A stretch of DNA of 64,000 nucleotides from JAFGDI01 sp963667715 (GCA_963667715.1 OY763926.1:2294001-2358000), one strand, 5' to 3'; positions 9,001 through 17,582 are shown, counted from the stretch's first letter. A program made the numbers and translations. The notes: a model not told the origin generated them from the letters alone.

Positions 9001-9664
9001 TTTGCGGGAATAAGGATACCATATCAATAGCGATCTGTCCTTTGCCTATAATGGTAACTTTGAGTTTAGCATTTGGGTAGGTTTGTTTGGCGGTAATTAC
9101 AGCGTTGAGTTTTGACCACTGTGGAGTAATATTAGTAACAGAAGTTGATCCGATAGAGTTACCGTTTGAGTTTATGATATTTATGTTAAGGCCGCTGATA
9201 GTGCCGTAGATGGAGCGTGCGAAAATGGAGAAGTCGTATCGTTCGCCGGCGATGACGGGTATGCCATCGAAGCCATCGTTTATTATGCTGTTATTATCAG
9301 AAGGTGAGTTAATAGTCACAACTGCGTAATGCGGGTTGTTTTCATTGAGCGGTTGAGTAGATTCAATTGCGATAGAAGCAGATGATGGAGTCTCGGAGGT
9401 CAGTTTCCAATATGAAAGCGAGTTCCAGTCTTTATTATCGCCTCGAGAATATTCGAAGGAACGGTTCTGGACGAGTTCGGCATAGAGCCCGCCGTCAGCG
9501 GCATAGTTTATATCTTCGAAGAATATGCCGTAGAGGTCAGGCGAGATAGGCATAGGAGAGTTATTAACCTTTAGCTCGACATCTACCGGCTGGGCAGAAA
9601 GTAAAGCAGAAGTAAAGCATGAAATCAGTGTCGCCAGAAGGGTCGTACAAATAGACTTTTGCAT
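6098..9664 (-). CDS. Secreted bifunctional GH51 alpha-L-arabinofuranosidase / GH10 endo-xylanase
   Basis: 1188 residues with an N-terminal signal peptide (about 1-24, ending SALLSAQ). Residues about 25-550 are GH51: PDLYGIFFEDINYAADGGLY at the start, a CBM4/9-like insertion around 75-215, the acid/base Glu in GIGNEDE (near 383) and the nucleophile Glu in YLGEYAAHD (near 471). Residues about 610-740 form a jelly-roll or LamG-like insert within the GH51 C-terminal region. Residues about 840-1188 are GH10: acid/base in AWDVVNEAI (near 973), nucleophile in ITELDI (near 1080). The two activities fit arabinoxylan: side-chain removal plus backbone cleavage. Xylulokinase follows. The fusion order and catalytic residues are seen directly; substrate is inferred from the families. 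Confidence 0.92.
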   Translation of the reverse strand: MQKSICTTLLATLISCFTSALLSAQPVDVELKVNNSPMPISPDLYGIFFEDINYAADGGLYAELVQNRSFEYSRGDNKDWNSLSYWKLTSETPSSASIAIESTQPLNENNPHYAVVTINSPSDNNSIINDGFDGIPVIAGERYDFSIFARSIYGTISGLNINIINSNGNSIGSTSVTNITPQWSKLNAVITAKQTYPNAKLKVTIIGKGQIAIDMVSLFPQNTFKQRPNGLRADLAQAIAELEPKFVRFPGGCLAHGDGLDNMYRWKDTIGPVETRKAQRNIWRYHQTLGLGYFEYFQFCEDIGAKPLPVVPAGVCCQNSGHYLNLVPRGQQGIPMNEMDDYIQEILDLIEYANGPETSTWGAKRAAAGHPEPFNLEYLGIGNEDEITETFKTRFKMINDVVTAKHPEIIVIGTTGPFTQGRDYDEGWKFARQENVQMVDEHGYCSPSWFWSNLERFDAYPRTGPTIYLGEYAAHDNNRANTLRSALAEAAYMTTLERNGDIVKLSSYAPLLSRLNRTQWRPDMIYFDNTRISRSTNYYAQQLFSCNSGDKYLPTSVIENKKLTTADTPTSNGIILGTWNTQAEFDDVKVVRNGKAIVSDSFNTSSSNFQTLSGQWQKGSDSFAQYSNQTPALAYLPFPGDQPYTLTLKARKLSGSEGFLIGFNAINAECYTRINLGGWGNRTHALQACQEGSGTTFGPNIPGTIETDRWYNIRINVSSDSVECYLDNQLIVKEALPQIKPTPDIAASTVIDSTTGDIIIKLVCKSDTPLNTNIDLTDFGAISTKTASVTILTGDKMGENKFAQLPIITPTTKPIKVSSSFNFQTPPHSISIIRIPAAYSAKPVLKDYFKNNYYIGTALNYNQINQPNPTESDLIKSQFNAITAENAMKWGSIHPQPNKYNFTTADNFVKFGRDNNMFILGHNLIWHSQTPDWVFKDDNGNPLDRNTLLARMKDHIFTVAGRYKGRVDAWDVVNEAIEPDGTLRKSHWLNIIGDDYIAKAFQFAHQADPEAELYYNDYDMWKKDHRDAAIRLVKDLQAKGVHIDGIGMQGHWGLGYPSLREIEDSILAYSDLGLKVMITELDITVLPGAWHATGADISRNHQYQKELNPYPNSLPADIQQKLANRYVELFALFNIHSDKITRVTFWGLHDGNSWLNNFPVRGRTDYPLLFDRNYQPKPAYNAVLTPKS

Positions 9665-10204
9665 GAATCACGATCTCCACAGTTTTGAATGTGTTATAAT
9701 ATAGCTCAAACCGACGATCAGTCAGTTTAGGTAATTTGATTATTAGGATTATACCGTCCAGGGTGAATTATATGAATGTTTAAATGCGTCTATTATTAAC
9801 CACTATGCGCATATTTTAGGTAATAATGCTAAATTGTTGTATTAGATTGATATATAGAGGAGTGAGGATATGATTTTTAATGGAGGAAATGAGTGAAAAA
9901 CGCTAAAAACTGCACAAAAGTACAAGGAAATTGGCAGAATGTCTCTTGTTTTAGGCTAAGAAGTGATAATGTGGTTTTTTCTTGACTTGAAAATGGCAAA
10001 TTTGGTAGTATCAGTGTAGAGAAAAATGTAACTACTTAGATAGTTGCGAATTGTGTTAAAAACATTCCATAAGAAAATCAGACGAGAAAACGGCGCCCTG
10101 CCGTTGGAGTCTGGAGTAAACGAATCAAATCAATATATAGTAGAGTAGGATCGGGTAAGCCGTTTGAGACCTGATCAGGCAGCCACTATGGAAAGTGAAG
10201 GAAT
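9665..10204. other. Divergent intergenic region between the arabinoxylan and GH76 genes
   Basis: No gene seen. It holds the start-side regions of two divergent secreted-enzyme genes. The only good promoter is the one at 9982-10011 on the plus strand. The leader after it contains a short hairpin ACGGC-GCCCT-GCCGT (near 10090) and a CCTGATCAGG palindrome (near 10170). I could not match it to a known riboswitch. Confidence 0.6.
9982..10011 (+). promoter_or_regulatory. Promoter of the GH76-LamG gene
   Basis: TTGACT (9982-9987), an 18-base spacer and TAGTAT (10006-10011). Transcription would begin near 10018, leaving an untranslated leader of almost 190 bases before ATG 10205. Confidence 0.5.
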
Positions 10205-13200
10205 ATGAGAGAAAAACTGCGTAAAGGAATCATTTCGTTATTATTTATTATGGTATTTGGTGCGGCAGCTGAAGGCGATGTGCTGACGGGTTATGACTTT
10301 GAGCATTGGGGCACTGAGACTATTAATCAGATAAAAGATGATTTCAGCAGTAGTGCGGGATTGTATGCTACAGAGCCAGGCTGGACGAATTTTGATACAG
10401 TATGGCCACAGGGAGTAATGCTGGGAGCTAATATTGCGGCGGCCCATCTTGACCCATCATTGATCTCTACCGCAACAAGGCAAGCTGATTCGATCCGTAC
10501 ATATTATTATTGCTATCGAAATGGTATATGGGGCTATGATGCGGTAAATCTTAACTGTAATGACAGATACTATGATGATAATGCGTGGCTGGCACTTGAT
10601 TTTATAGCATTGTATGAACTGACGGGTACGGTTAAGTATCTGGATTGGGCAAAGGATACACTGGTATTTTGTATGAGTGGCGAAAATGGGCCGGGAGACA
10701 GCCCAGAAGGCGGCATACGCTGGAAAGAGACGAATACATCAGGTGTTTCAATATGTGCTTCTTCCCCTACTATATTGGCGAATCTGAGAATGTACCAGAC
10801 GACAGGTATAGAGTCATATTTTGTTGATGGGCTGCGGGTATATGAATGGTTAAGAGATGAATCGGGGCTGAAAACAGATAACTGGCTGTATCATGAACCG
10901 AGTCAGGGAGTATTGGGTTATCTGACGGGTGTAATGACTCAGGCGGCGATCGCTTTATATGAGATAACCGGCGATGAGGGGTATAAGCAGGAAGCGTACT
11001 GGATGGCACAGGGAATGGAGGATGTGTTTATTAATCCGGCGAACAGTGCTTTGAATCAGCATGGTAAATGGGGTGGCCACGACATGACAGATGCTTTTGT
11101 TGAGCTGTATAAGCTTGACGGCAACAGGCACTGGCTGAATGTGGCGGCGGGTTATTTGGAATATATATACATTTATTGTCTGGAGCCGGTGAGCGGGCTA
11201 TACCCGGAAGTATGGAACGATACGAGCGGTGATTATAGTAGAGGAATGATCGATGCGGCGTCGGTTGCGAAGTCGTATCTGAGAATGGGTTCTGTTGGTG
11301 ATACGAAGATAATAACACAGTTTAGCCATTTCCAGAAGCATATGGTCGGCAGATGGAAGCTTGACGAGACGAGCGGGACAGTTGCGGCTGATTCGAGCGG
11401 GTATGGCAATAATGGTACATTAAGCGGCTCTGGGCTAAGTTTTGATACTAGTTCGGTTACCGCCCCACTTGGTGGTGGATTGTATTTTGACGGTACAGAT
11501 GATCATATTGATGTGCCGGATGGGTTTGGTAACTTTAAGGGTGGAATGACGGTTGCGTTGTGGGCAAATCCATCGAGTAATGTAAACTGGGCGAGATTTA
11601 TCGATTTTGGAAATGGTGAATATAACAATAATATTGTGATGGCACGTAGAGGTACGACGAATAATTTAGTATTTGAAGGTTACGACCGGACAAATAGCGG
11701 TGGTCAGGTTCAGGCTGTTGGAGCGATAGAGCTGAATAAATGGCAGCATTTTACGGCGACGCTGGATATTGATGGCCATGTGGTATTGTATAAGAATGGA
11801 GAAGCGATAGCGAGCGGGACAACGGCGGTGCCGTCGAATATTGAGCGAGTGAATAATTATATTGGCCGGAGTAACTGGAGCGGTGACAAGTATTATCGCG
11901 GTAGTATGGACGATATACGAATATATAACTATGCGTTGAGTGCGGATGATGTGGCAGCGATATATCAGGACGGCGGTCAGGCAGAGAATCCGGAGCCGGT
12001 TGATGGTAACGAGCTTGTAAGCGAGATATGTGAACTAAGCTGGATGGCTGGATCGCGAGCGGTGAGTCATAATGTGTATATAGGTACAGATGCGGAAGCG
12101 GTAGCGAATGCGACAATAGGTTCGGCTGAGTATATGGGCAACCAGAGTGGTATGAGTTATGTGCCGGAGCTGGAAGCTGAGAGTACCTATTATTGGCGAG
12201 TTGATGAGGTTAATGAGAGCGGAACAGTGCTGAAAGGCAGGCTGTGGAGCTTTACGACGACGAGATCGGTTGAGGCGGGACTATTAACGCATCTGACGAT
12301 GGATAGCGGTTATGTGAGCGGTAAGACGGTAGTTGACAGTTCGCAGTGTCCGTATTATAGCGGGACAATGTATGGGCCGGTAGTGAGCAGTGAAGCTATA
12401 TCGGGTGAAGCGTTCAGGTTTGACGGGGCAAATGATTATATCGATCTGGCGGATGGGTTGGCGGACTTTTCCGGGGGGATGACGGTGTCGCTATGGGCCA
12501 AGCCAGAAGGTACGCCAAACTGGGCACGCTTTTTGGATATGGGTAATGGAGCAGCTAATAATAATATACTGTTTGCGAGGAACGGAACCAGTACGAATCT
12601 GTCATTTTCAATTTATGATGGGTCGAGCAATGGGACGGTAACGGCGAATGGTGCTATTGTAGCGAATCAATGGCAGATGTTTACTGCGACGGTGACACCG
12701 AGCGGTTATGTGCGGTTGTATAAGAACGGCGGTCTGGTGGCACGTGGATTTACTAAGAAGCCGCCGGTAATTAGCAGAGCTAAGAATTATATAGGTAAGA
12801 GTAACTGGTCAGATGCGTACTATAAGGGTCTGATGGACGATTATGGTATCTGGAACCGTATGTTGAGTGCGGATGAGGTTAGAAATCTGTATAACCGCGG
12901 GCAGGCGAAGCTGAGTCTGGCGGAAAGTGGTGACCCGATGGAGCCGGTATTGCATTGGCAGTTTAACGAAGGCGGCGGAAGTGTTGTGACTGATGTGTCA
13001 GGGCATGGTAATGATGGTGCCATGGTTGACATGGACGAAAGCGGCCGGGTTTATGGAAAGCAATGCGGTGGTTTGGAGTTTGACGGCGTAGATGATTATG
13101 TGGAGGCTTATGGCTTTACCGGGATAACAGGTGAAGCGAGCAGGACGTGTTGTTTGTGGGTTAAGACTGATGTGCCGTCATATTGTATGTTGAGCTGGGG

Positions 13201-13732
13201 AGCGAGAAGTGCTGGTAATCAATGGCTGCTGGTGTTGAACGGCGATGGAACGCTGAGGGTAGGTGCTAACGGTGGATATGTCAGTGGTAGTACTAACCTG
13301 GCTGATGATGAATGGCATCATGTGGCGGTGGTTTTGGAGAATGACGGCAGCGTTGATATTAGCGAAACAGATGTGTATATTGACGGGAAGTTGGAGAATT
13401 TGAGTACTGTGGCGGCGCTGGCGGTGAATACGCTAGTTGAATCGAATATGAAGAGCGGAGTCAATCAGCCGTATTCAGTATTTACTAAAGGTAAGCTGGA
13501 TGAGGTGAAGATATATAGCCGGGCTTTGAGCTATAGTGAGATAGTCAGTATATATAATAGCGAGCTGCTGAGTGCTGATCTGGTTGAAGATGGTATGGTT
13601 GATATGGCAGATTTTGCGGTATTGGCCGGAGAATGGCTGAGGGCAGATGGCAGCGGCGATATGAACTGTGACGGCATAGCAGGTGTTGAAGATTTGCAGA
13701 TATTTGCTGATGAATGGCTGGATGGTAAATAA
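10205..13732 (+). CDS. Secreted GH76 alpha-1,6-mannanase-like protein with three LamG domains and a dockerin-like tail
   Basis: 1175 residues. AAGGA precedes ATG 10205, and a signal peptide covers about residues 1-24. Residues about 30-365 match GH76, an (alpha/alpha)6 fold that attacks alpha-1,6-mannan; the catalytic Asp pair is visible in RYYDDNAWLAL, and GHDMTDAF and GMIDAASVAKSYL come later. Three LamG modules follow, near residues 379-570 (GRWKLDETSG), 690-875 and 905-1110. A fibronectin-III-like linker with TYYWRVDEVNESG lies near 600-680. The last 55 residues are a planctomycete dockerin-like tail (VDMADFAVLAGEWL, then DMNCDG and DLQIFADEWL). It would start mannan breakdown outside the cell, upstream of the GH92/GH38 enzymes. 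No cohesin partner is in the window, so the tail may be a sorting signal. Confidence 0.85.
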   Translation: MREKLRKGIISLLFIMVFGAAAEGDVLTGYDFEHWGTETINQIKDDFSSSAGLYATEPGWTNFDTVWPQGVMLGANIAAAHLDPSLISTATRQADSIRTYYYCYRNGIWGYDAVNLNCNDRYYDDNAWLALDFIALYELTGTVKYLDWAKDTLVFCMSGENGPGDSPEGGIRWKETNTSGVSICASSPTILANLRMYQTTGIESYFVDGLRVYEWLRDESGLKTDNWLYHEPSQGVLGYLTGVMTQAAIALYEITGDEGYKQEAYWMAQGMEDVFINPANSALNQHGKWGGHDMTDAFVELYKLDGNRHWLNVAAGYLEYIYIYCLEPVSGLYPEVWNDTSGDYSRGMIDAASVAKSYLRMGSVGDTKIITQFSHFQKHMVGRWKLDETSGTVAADSSGYGNNGTLSGSGLSFDTSSVTAPLGGGLYFDGTDDHIDVPDGFGNFKGGMTVALWANPSSNVNWARFIDFGNGEYNNNIVMARRGTTNNLVFEGYDRTNSGGQVQAVGAIELNKWQHFTATLDIDGHVVLYKNGEAIASGTTAVPSNIERVNNYIGRSNWSGDKYYRGSMDDIRIYNYALSADDVAAIYQDGGQAENPEPVDGNELVSEICELSWMAGSRAVSHNVYIGTDAEAVANATIGSAEYMGNQSGMSYVPELEAESTYYWRVDEVNESGTVLKGRLWSFTTTRSVEAGLLTHLTMDSGYVSGKTVVDSSQCPYYSGTMYGPVVSSEAISGEAFRFDGANDYIDLADGLADFSGGMTVSLWAKPEGTPNWARFLDMGNGAANNNILFARNGTSTNLSFSIYDGSSNGTVTANGAIVANQWQMFTATVTPSGYVRLYKNGGLVARGFTKKPPVISRAKNYIGKSNWSDAYYKGLMDDYGIWNRMLSADEVRNLYNRGQAKLSLAESGDPMEPVLHWQFNEGGGSVVTDVSGHGNDGAMVDMDESGRVYGKQCGGLEFDGVDDYVEAYGFTGITGEASRTCCLWVKTDVPSYCMLSWGARSAGNQWLLVLNGDGTLRVGANGGYVSGSTNLADDEWHHVAVVLENDGSVDISETDVYIDGKLENLSTVAALAVNTLVESNMKSGVNQPYSVFTKGKLDEVKIYSRALSYSEIVSIYNSELLSADLVEDGMVDMADFAVLAGEWLRADGSGDMNCDGIAGVEDLQIFADEWLDGK

Positions 13733-13767
13733 GGCTTTCGTGGCTGTTGCTTTGTGTAGTATTATAT

Positions 13768-13806
13768 GCCTGCATGTGAGTTTTGCTTATGTGCAGGCTT
13801 TTTTTT
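13768..13806 (+). terminator. Rho-independent terminator after the GH76 gene
   Basis: GCCTGCA (13768-13774) pairs with TGCAGGC (13792-13798), followed directly by a run of eight T. It begins 36 bases after the stop codon. Confidence 0.8.
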
Positions 13807-13925
13807 ATTGACGGGATTACGGCCCGGGTACGGGCTGGATTTTGGAGCCAGCTCCGGTTTTTCGGAGACAGATCGAGTTGGCGGATGTGGAGTTTGAGGC
13901 GGGTAATTCGTTCTCGTGGTAACGG
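13806..13925. repeat. Triple-hairpin dispersed repeat, copy 2
   Basis: Partner of 3778-3895. It sits directly on the T-run of the GH76 terminator, so the two overlap in function or the repeat landed beside it. The GGAGCCAGCTCC palindrome and the CCCGG/CGGGC stem are kept. Confidence 0.65.
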
Positions 13926-14009
13926 GGGAAATATTGCATAAGAAGATTTTCTCGCAAGGAACGCCAGGTGCTTTGCAACCGCAAAGGGAAGAATTTTGGG
14001 CGTATGGGA

Positions 14010-14160
14010 CTCAGGGAGATGTAAAGAATATATGTGGCGTGTGGGGATGGGTTTTACCGCCCTACTTGCTAGATGTAGTCTGATTGTTTGGGTGGGAATA
14101 TTTAGAGTGTGTAAACGTCTGTGTTAAAATGGTTTATGGGAATGACTCCTGACACCTTTT
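14010..14160. repeat. 150-bp repeat ending GACTCCTGACACCTTTT, copy 1
   Basis: Shared landmarks with 23521-23660 and 53641-53786, in the same order and orientation: ATATATGTGG, TACCGCCCTACTTGCT or a close variant, a variable stretch, then the nearly invariant ACTCCTGACACCTTTT. No open frame is conserved among the copies. Confidence 0.65.
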
Positions 14161-14172
14161 TTTAAGTGGTTT

Positions 14173-14197
14173 GAGGCGCAAGGTATTGCGTCTCTAC
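14173..14197. repeat. GAGAC palindromic repeat, copy P1
   Basis: GAGGCGCAAGG followed by TATTGCGTCTCTAC. It is an imperfect palindrome ending CTCTAC, in the same family as 15104, 26257, 26307, 53906 and 53973. Confidence 0.7.
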
Positions 14198-14247
14198 ATG
14201 ATTAACAGACATGCTGATGGGAGAATGAGTTTTTTTGTGTTCTGGTG

Positions 14248-14277
14248 TTGACTATTTTGGCTTATGGTGCATATTAT
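14248..14277 (+). promoter_or_regulatory. Promoter of the PEP-CTERM gene
   Basis: TTGACT (14248-14253), an 18-base spacer and TATTAT (14272-14277), about 60 bases before the start codon. The spacing is the same as in the other promoters found here. Confidence 0.5.
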
Positions 14278-14336
14278 TTATGGATAATTATTGTATGTTG
14301 TTTCGTATTAATTGATTTATAAGGCAGGAGATTTGT

Positions 14337-15017
14337 ATGAGTTATTTTGTTAGAAAGAAGTGTGTACTAATTTTGGGATGTGTTTTGGCTTTACTTTCTC
14401 AGGTGCAGGCAACGGTTATTAGCGAGCCGTTAGGTCTATTGCCGGGGGATCAGTACAGGCTGGTGTTTGTGACTGCGGGATTAAAAAATGCGCAATCTAC
14501 AAGTATTGCTGATTACAATACTTTTGTTACTGAGCAGGCTATGGTCAGTGAAGAGCTTAATGGGTTGAATGTAAGCTGGTATGCAATTGCCAGTACGGCT
14601 GATATTGACGCTATAGATAACACGTCAACAGCAACGTCTGTGAGTGATATATCGATTTATAATCTGGCAGGGGAGGCTGTTGCTGGAGATTATATGGGGC
14701 TATGGAGCGGAACGCTCGGCCATGCAATAGGTTATGACCAGTATGGTAACGCCCTTTCTGGTGCGGTATTCACTGGTACAGCAGCTGATGGGCTTGGTTT
14801 AGCTGATAGGCAACTTGGAGCAGTTGGATATAGAGTGCAGATGGGCAATAGCGGTAATACTACGGCTAGCTGGGTAACACTCGACTGGAGCGGGTCGCTA
14901 AATGAACTTCATTATTATGCAATATCTGATGTAATTACGGTTCCAGATGTGCCGGAGCCAGGCAGTATGACGTTGTTTGGGATAATGGGAATGGTATGTT
15001 TGAGGCGGAAAAAGTAG
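14337..15017 (+). CDS. PEP-CTERM sorting-domain protein
   Basis: 226 residues, with AGGAG before ATG 14337. The signal peptide is about residues 1-25 (LGCVLALLSQVQA). The C-terminus has the three-part PEP-CTERM signal: VPEPGS, a short hydrophobic helix, then LRRKK. Such proteins are thought to be processed by an exosortase and displayed on the envelope or in extracellular matrix. The central 170 residues form a Gly/Ser/Thr-rich domain with no motif I recognise, so the function is unknown. It has its own promoter, and the next gene is on the other strand. Confidence 0.85.
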   Translation: MSYFVRKKCVLILGCVLALLSQVQATVISEPLGLLPGDQYRLVFVTAGLKNAQSTSIADYNTFVTEQAMVSEELNGLNVSWYAIASTADIDAIDNTSTATSVSDISIYNLAGEAVAGDYMGLWSGTLGHAIGYDQYGNALSGAVFTGTAADGLGLADRQLGAVGYRVQMGNSGNTTASWVTLDWSGSLNELHYYAISDVITVPDVPEPGSMTLFGIMGMVCLRRKK

Positions 15018-15049
15018 TGTACATTTATTGAAGAATGGGCTGAGGGGAT

Positions 15050-15128
15050 GAGACAAGGCATGGGTTGTCTATATATATGAGATCGGGGTTTTGTTGGAGG
15101 TTTGAGACGCAAGATCTTGCGTCTCTAC
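15050..15128. repeat. Pair of GAGAC palindromic repeats, P2 and P3
   Basis: P2 (15050-15070) reads GAGACAAGGCA then TGGGTTGTCT. P3 (15104-15128) reads GAGACGCAAGA then TCTTGCGTCTCTAC and is a perfect 22-bp palindrome plus TAC. The same order, an AAGGC-type followed by a CGCAAG-type copy, recurs at 53906-53997. Confidence 0.75.
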
Positions 15129-15134
15129 ATAAAG

Positions 15135-15173
15135 AAAAAAAGGTATCAGTCCGGGGTCGTTGGAGCTGATACC
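15135..15173 (-). terminator. Terminator of the GH2-GH38-GH92 operon
   Basis: On the minus strand GGTATCAG (15166-15173) pairs perfectly with CTGATACC (15142-15149), followed by seven T. It ends the operon whose last stop codon is at 15207. Confidence 0.82.
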
Positions 15174-15206
15174 TGTTGGTTGGTTGAGGAATTTGGGGGT
15201 TATTAA

Positions 15207-17582
15207 TTACTGTTCGAAGAGAGGTTTGGTTCTCTTTAGCAGTTGGGTTGGGTCGGAGCCAAGAGATTTGTTTGGTTCTGGTCCCATCTGGAGTTCGAGG
15301 GTTCCGCCTGCGGTTATTTCTTCGTGGGTGATCCATACTCTGTCGAGCGGTTTGCGGTTAAGTTTGATCGACTGGATATAGATGTTGTCCGGGCTGTTGT
15401 TAATAGCTTTAACGATGAAAGTTGAGCCGGAGGCGTAATTCTGGTCGAGATTGAAAGTGATCTCATCGAAGACTGGGCTGGTGATGATGTAGGTATTATC
15501 ACCTGGGCAGACTGGATGTATTCCGCTGGCGGCGAGAATATACCATGCAGACATCTGGCCGACATCTTCATTGCCGCAGAGGCCCTGTACGCCGATATCG
15601 TATGCATTTTTACAGACGGTGCGAGACCATTTCTGAGTGAGCCATGGTTTGCCGATATAAGGGAACATGAATGCTACCTGATGGACAGGTTCGTTAGGAT
15701 GATTATAATAATCGTTCCATGTGAACTTATCTGGTGCCTTTTCAAAGAATGCTGTGAGTTCCTGCAGGAAGAAATCTTCGCCGAGGGTCTCGATCAAGCC
15801 TTCGATATCCTGCGGTACGAACCAGCCCTGCTGGAATGGGTTACTTTCGATACAGCCCTGTCCGTGGACGGTTTTGCCCTGCCAGTTTGTCCATGTGCCG
15901 TCAGCTTTGCGAGCGTGGAACCATTGGACGGCGGGATCGTAGATGTTTTTATAAGCTTTGGAACGCTGATAGTATTTGACAGCGTCGGTATAGTTGCCAA
16001 GCAGATCAGCGAAACGCCCGGTACACCAATCGGTATAGGCGTATTCCAGAGTGCGGGATATATCGTCAGGGATGTAGCCAAGCGGGAAATTGCTGAATTT
16101 ATCGACTGAGTTGCGACAATATTCATAAGCTTTTTGATAGTTGTAGTCGCGGATACCTTTGGCGTAAGCGTCGAGAACGACAGGTACGGCAGGATTACCG
16201 ATCATACAGCCGGAGAAGGAGTTCATAATTTCCCAGCGAGGATAGTATTTATTACCGCTGAGCTGAGCGAGCTGGATGAGCGAGTTGACTTCGTCGTTAA
16301 CAAGCTGTGGGTTGATAATGGTCTGAAGCGGGAACTGGCTGCGGAAAACGTCCCAGCCGCTGAATATCGTGCGATATTGGAACTTATCAGAAGAATGTAC
16401 TTTATTGTCAGCGGCGAGATATTTGCCGTCAACGTCAGAGACGCTACGCGGGTCGATCATGGTGTGGTACATTGAGGTATAGAAAACCGTTTTGTCGGTG
16501 TCGGTACCGCCCTTGACGGTGATACGAGAGACGGCATCGTTCCACATATCAGCGGTGTTAGCGGCTACAGCGTCGAAGTTCCAATCGGTGATCTCGGCGT
16601 TGAGGTTCTTTTTGGCCCCTGCTATACTGACAAATGAGATACCGCTCTTGAGTAGTACCTGCTGATTGGCGGTAGTAGGGAACTCGAGATAGAAGCCGAG
16701 ATGTTTACCCTGTTTTTCTTTGCAAGAAGGTATAACTTTGGCGTTGGCAACAGCATCGCGGTAGTGATCGGCAACAATATCTTCATTTTTGCGAGACCAG
16801 CTATCAGGGATATCAGCAGACCAGACGCCGAAGTCTTTTACCGGCTGACTGAACTGGCAATAGAAATAAACTGTATAGCCGACCTTACCGAGGCCGTTAC
16901 CCCAGCCACCACCGTCAGGAGAGCATTTCATCCAACCTTCGATAGTGTGATCGTCAACAAGTTTGACGTATTGGAGGTCAGATGAGCCGCCGATACGACG
17001 AGCGAGGTCGATCTGGATACGAGAAGTGTCGGATTCGGGGTAGGTGAACCGCAGAATACCGGCATGAGGAGAGGCAGTCATTTCCGCTTTGATATTGTAG
17101 TCGTCGAGATTGACGGAATAATAGCCGGCGGTAGCAACTTCGGTTGAGTTGCTGAACCGACTGCGATAACCAGCATCAGGGTTTTCTTCTTTGCCGCAAG
17201 CGGTTTTGAGTGGGCCGGTAGTAGGCATAACAAGGAAATTACCGAAATCACCGTTCCAGCCGATACCGCTCATATGGATAAAACTGAAACCTTCGATAGT
17301 TTTGAAATGGCAGGAGTATCCGGGACCATTATCGCCACCGGTGATGGTGTCGGGACTGAGCTGAACAAGGCCAAATGGCGTGGCGGCACCAGGGAAGGTT
17401 TTGCCGAGTCCGTGGAGTACGCCGGCATCTTCAACAGAGGTTGATGTGCCGATAACGGGGCTGATATAATCTACGGGCTGTTTGTCGATGGTGCAGCCGG
17501 AGATAGAGTATAGGCCGGCAGCGGAAAGAGCTGACAATACCAGGCGATTAAGTAATTTTCCAGTTGATGCTTTTATGTTCAT
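15207..17582 (-). CDS. GH92 alpha-mannosidase, lipoprotein
   Basis: About 791 residues from ATG 17582, chosen because GGGAGC lies 8 bases upstream and the lipoprotein signal (LSALSAAGLYSISGC) then begins correctly. GH92 enzymes are calcium-dependent exo-alpha-mannosidases. Family signs are the N-terminal YISPVIGTSTSVEDAG and GKTFPGAATPFGLVQLSPDT, the TIFSGWDVFRSQFPL segment, and the catalytic-centre block CGNEDVGQMSAWYILAASG near residue 672. The protein should sit on the membrane facing the periplasm or outside and release mannose from mannan or N-glycan side chains. It is the last gene of a three-gene operon, 54 bases after the GH38-like gene. The linkage cleaved (alpha-1,2, 1,3 or 1,4) cannot be told from sequence. 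Confidence 0.93.
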   Translation of the reverse strand: MNIKASTGKLLNRLVLSALSAAGLYSISGCTIDKQPVDYISPVIGTSTSVEDAGVLHGLGKTFPGAATPFGLVQLSPDTITGGDNGPGYSCHFKTIEGFSFIHMSGIGWNGDFGNFLVMPTTGPLKTACGKEENPDAGYRSRFSNSTEVATAGYYSVNLDDYNIKAEMTASPHAGILRFTYPESDTSRIQIDLARRIGGSSDLQYVKLVDDHTIEGWMKCSPDGGGWGNGLGKVGYTVYFYCQFSQPVKDFGVWSADIPDSWSRKNEDIVADHYRDAVANAKVIPSCKEKQGKHLGFYLEFPTTANQQVLLKSGISFVSIAGAKKNLNAEITDWNFDAVAANTADMWNDAVSRITVKGGTDTDKTVFYTSMYHTMIDPRSVSDVDGKYLAADNKVHSSDKFQYRTIFSGWDVFRSQFPLQTIINPQLVNDEVNSLIQLAQLSGNKYYPRWEIMNSFSGCMIGNPAVPVVLDAYAKGIRDYNYQKAYEYCRNSVDKFSNFPLGYIPDDISRTLEYAYTDWCTGRFADLLGNYTDAVKYYQRSKAYKNIYDPAVQWFHARKADGTWTNWQGKTVHGQGCIESNPFQQGWFVPQDIEGLIETLGEDFFLQELTAFFEKAPDKFTWNDYYNHPNEPVHQVAFMFPYIGKPWLTQKWSRTVCKNAYDIGVQGLCGNEDVGQMSAWYILAASGIHPVCPGDNTYIITSPVFDEITFNLDQNYASGSTFIVKAINNSPDNIYIQSIKLNRKPLDRVWITHEEITAGGTLELQMGPEPNKSLGSDPTQLLKRTKPLFEQ

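Larger units (their letters stand above)
13733..14336. other. Intergenic region with terminator, repeats and promoter
   Basis: No gene seen. In order it holds a terminator (13768-13806), the triple-hairpin repeat (13806-13925), a tract with ACGCCAGGTGCTTTGCAACC related to 4301-4340, the 150-bp repeat ending at 14160, one GAGAC palindrome (14173-14197) and the promoter of the next gene (14248-14277). Confidence 0.7.

Noticed and set aside
8240..9013. Long plus-strand open frame of 257 codons
   Set aside because: It lies antisense to the catalytic GH51 region with all active-site motifs on the other strand. It has no ribosome-binding site and no family features; it is a composition shadow.
10021..10204. 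Possible riboswitch in the long leader of the GH76 gene
   Set aside because: I compared it with the cyclic-di-GMP and SAM motifs as I remember them. Only a short hairpin and a palindrome are present, without conserved core sequences.
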